A DNA stretch of 64,000 nt from a bacterium (GTDB taxonomy: Bacteria > Omnitrophota > Gorgyraeia > Zapsychrales > Zapsychraceae), in contig JAUIER010000014.1 of the NCBI GenBank assembly GCA_030429765.1, positions 42,694 to 106,693 on the forward strand, read 5' to 3'. The notes under the pieces are model-generated. The model saw only the letters and a program-made list of their open reading frames with translations. It made no database searches and was not told the DNA's origin. Numbering within the stretch: the stretch's first letter is position 1; every line of letters starts with the position of its first letter. Below are positions 62,944 through 64,000 of this stretch, piece by piece. The translations under genes were made by a program, and so were the position numbers.

Positions 62944-63178
62944 ATTTTTGCTCCAACTCCTTTATGCGTTTCTGCTGCTGCAACAGGATCGACAATAAAA
63001 TCATCGCCCAGACATCAATACTGCTGGTATATGAGATCGCCCCGACATACTCCATGGTTTCTTTGAGCATATCTTCATACACACGACGATCTTCTTTACG
63101 CAAGGCTTTACCATAGCTGGCCAGCTCGCTTAAGACGATATCAATCATGTGCCGTTGCGAAGTAACTGTGTGCCCCAT
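62924..63178 (-). CDS. Small helical protein in polymerase operon
   Basis: An 84-residue, largely helical protein: MIDIVLSELASYGKALRKED, then a hydrophobic helix DVWAMILLSILLQQQKRIKELEQKYEG that ends as a coiled coil. No family is recognised. It overlaps the next upstream gene by 38 bp and the polymerase gene by 20 bp, the tight packing of a translationally coupled operon. It could be a subunit or adaptor between polymerase and the upstream protein. Confidence 0.65.
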   Translation of the reverse strand: MGHTVTSQRHMIDIVLSELASYGKALRKEDRRVYEDMLKETMEYVGAISYTSSIDVWAMILLSILLQQQKRIKELEQKYEGVVD

Positions 63179-63611
63179 GACCGACTCCTATTTGATCACA
63201 AAACCGTCCGGCCAATTGCACCTGCAATGACGACGGTGTAATACCGGTAACAATATTATGCCGACACCCTAACTGCTTGAGCATTTCCCAGGCATGTTCA
63301 TAAATATCCGCATTCTCCACTTCATCCTGATAATGAAAGAGATGATCCGTTGTGGTGACAATGATATCTTTAACCCCGCACTCGATCGCATACTCATCAA
63401 TATATCGGAGCACATCCCGGAATTTATAAAGCAATTCTAATTCAATCACATAAATGTTCTGCAGCACATTGAGTGAGAACCGCGGATACAATTTATGCGG
63501 ATCAGCCACATTCGCACAGTCGATAATCAAACTCGGCGCACGCTGCGCCGCGTAATCCAATAACTGCCGGTTCAACTGCCGCCGGTTACCGATCACCGCC
63601 GTTAAGGCCAT
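63141..63611 (-). CDS. Possible RecA-fold protein lacking Walker A
   Basis: A 156-residue protein starting MALTAVIGNRRQLNRQLLDY. The pattern LTAVIGNRRQLNRQLL stands where RecA/RadA proteins have a GxxxxGKT loop. SLIIDCANVADPHKLYP resembles the RadA Walker-B-like strand, and KDIIVTTTDHLFHYQD a second core strand. The ATP-binding residues are absent, so this may be an inactive RecA-like partner of the polymerase; the fold is uncertain. A frame runs back to 63749, but GAGGGG before the ATG at 63611 supports the shorter start. The 348-bp region to 63959 holds its promoter and the end of an IS element. Confidence 0.55.
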   Translation of the reverse strand: MALTAVIGNRRQLNRQLLDYAAQRAPSLIIDCANVADPHKLYPRFSLNVLQNIYVIELELLYKFRDVLRYIDEYAIECGVKDIIVTTTDHLFHYQDEVENADIYEHAWEMLKQLGCRHNIVTGITPSSLQVQLAGRFCDQIGVGHGAHSYFATAHD

Positions 63612-63889
63612 ATCACCCCTCTTTTCTTCTATATTTTCGTAATAGAATGATTCTGATAATCCACAATTTGAGACAAACATCCCGAAGCATTCATCATTAA
63701 TACCACACATTTGTGCGTTAGTCAACCCGCTCAAAAATATTGGCATCAAAAATCCCCATCTTATTTATTTTCATATACTTAACGAATAATTCTCATCCGA
63801 AGAAAAACCAGGATGGATTGATTTCTGGGCGGAAAAAATCGGAATATTGGAATTGTCTTCTAAACTATTGGAAGGAATGGTTTTGCGGA

Positions 63890-64000
63890 GTTCTGGGTAA
63901 ATTCAAGTAGCTAGTGCAACACTTCAATCTGATAGAATATTAGATCAAAGGAGTTGCCAATGGCCAAGTATCAAAGATTATCAGTCGAAGAGCGAGAAGA
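63890..64000 (+). mobile_element. Left end of an IS30-family element (partial)
   Basis: The window closes inside a transposase gene whose start matches the IS30 family. The preceding GTAGCTAGTGCAACACTTCAAT near 63907-63928 contains the GTGCAAC core seen in terminal repeats of many IS30 elements, so the left end probably lies at about 63890-63915. The exact boundary and the right end are not visible. Confidence 0.5.
63960..64000 (+). CDS. IS30-type transposase, N-terminal fragment
   Basis: ATG at 63960 with AAAGGAG 7 nt upstream opens the frame MAKYQRLSVEEREE, cut by the window edge. The Y-x-x-L-(S/T)-x-x-E-R-x-x-I type start is the N-terminal helix-turn-helix entry of IS30 transposases. Only 13 residues are visible, so this is a pattern call. 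It is the only mobile-element gene in the window. Confidence 0.55.
   Translation, partial: MAKYQRLSVEERE

Noticed and set aside
1..64000. CRISPR arrays or clusters of direct repeats with regular spacing
   Set aside because: No repeat of 20 bp or more recurs at 50-80 bp intervals; the only long exact direct repeat seen is the 35-bp PEP-CTERM segment.

Overview
The window looks like a chromosomal segment of a Gram-negative, probably anaerobic or microaerophilic environmental bacterium. Candidatus Omnitrophota or a neighbouring PVC-type lineage is the best guess. This rests on one 3302-residue exported protein with an N-terminal architecture I associate with that phylum, two PEP-CTERM proteins, several lipoproteins, GT-C membrane glycosyltransferases and scattered short operons. 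The assignment is an inference; no rRNA or ribosomal protein is present to test it. Most genes lie on the minus strand.

Layout. 1-6159: a minus-strand sensory operon with a tandem receiver protein, a CHASE-only sensor, a CHASE-PAS-histidine kinase, a single receiver, and a receiver-PAS protein cut by the left edge. 6419-16702: secreted and envelope genes (a GH26-like glycosidase with a carbohydrate-binding-type lipoprotein, two GT-C membrane proteins, small membrane proteins) with valS among them. 16827-23963: an amino-acid block with citramalate synthase, aspartokinase, a phosphoglycerate-mutase-type enzyme that probably acts as homoserine kinase, stand-alone CoaB, threonine synthase and homoserine dehydrogenase. 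24009-26221: PilZ protein, tRNA-Pro and two PEP-CTERM proteins. 26490-40121: HExxH lipoprotein, the giant protein with two tandem glutamate-dehydrogenase-like modules, a DUF1016-nuclease fusion, a second HExxH lipoprotein and gpsA. 40300-50810: glycan and envelope genes, a tRNA Thr-Tyr-Gly cluster with a hairpin element in it, recN, a pyrophosphate-type phosphofructokinase, and an MBOAT/SGNH acyl-transfer pair. 50938-55122: purE, purK, an SbtB-like PII protein, the bicarbonate transporter SbtA, a class II glutamine amidotransferase and another PII-like protein.

55437-60788 is the most striking locus. A slipin-rtcB-rtcA RNA repair operon is read from a textbook sigma-54 promoter, divergent from its activator rtcR. 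The roughly 250-nt transcribed leader before the slipin gene is rich in hairpins and carries a perfect tRNA T-arm mimic. This suggests an RNA element, perhaps Y-RNA-like, inside the repair operon.

60835-63611 encodes a divergent family-B DNA polymerase with degenerate exonuclease motifs, a small helical protein, and a protein that may be a RecA-fold remnant. The window ends in the first codons of an IS30-type transposase. Several plus-strand genes have a -10 element exactly 7 nt before their ATG and no ribosome binding site, pointing to leaderless transcripts.
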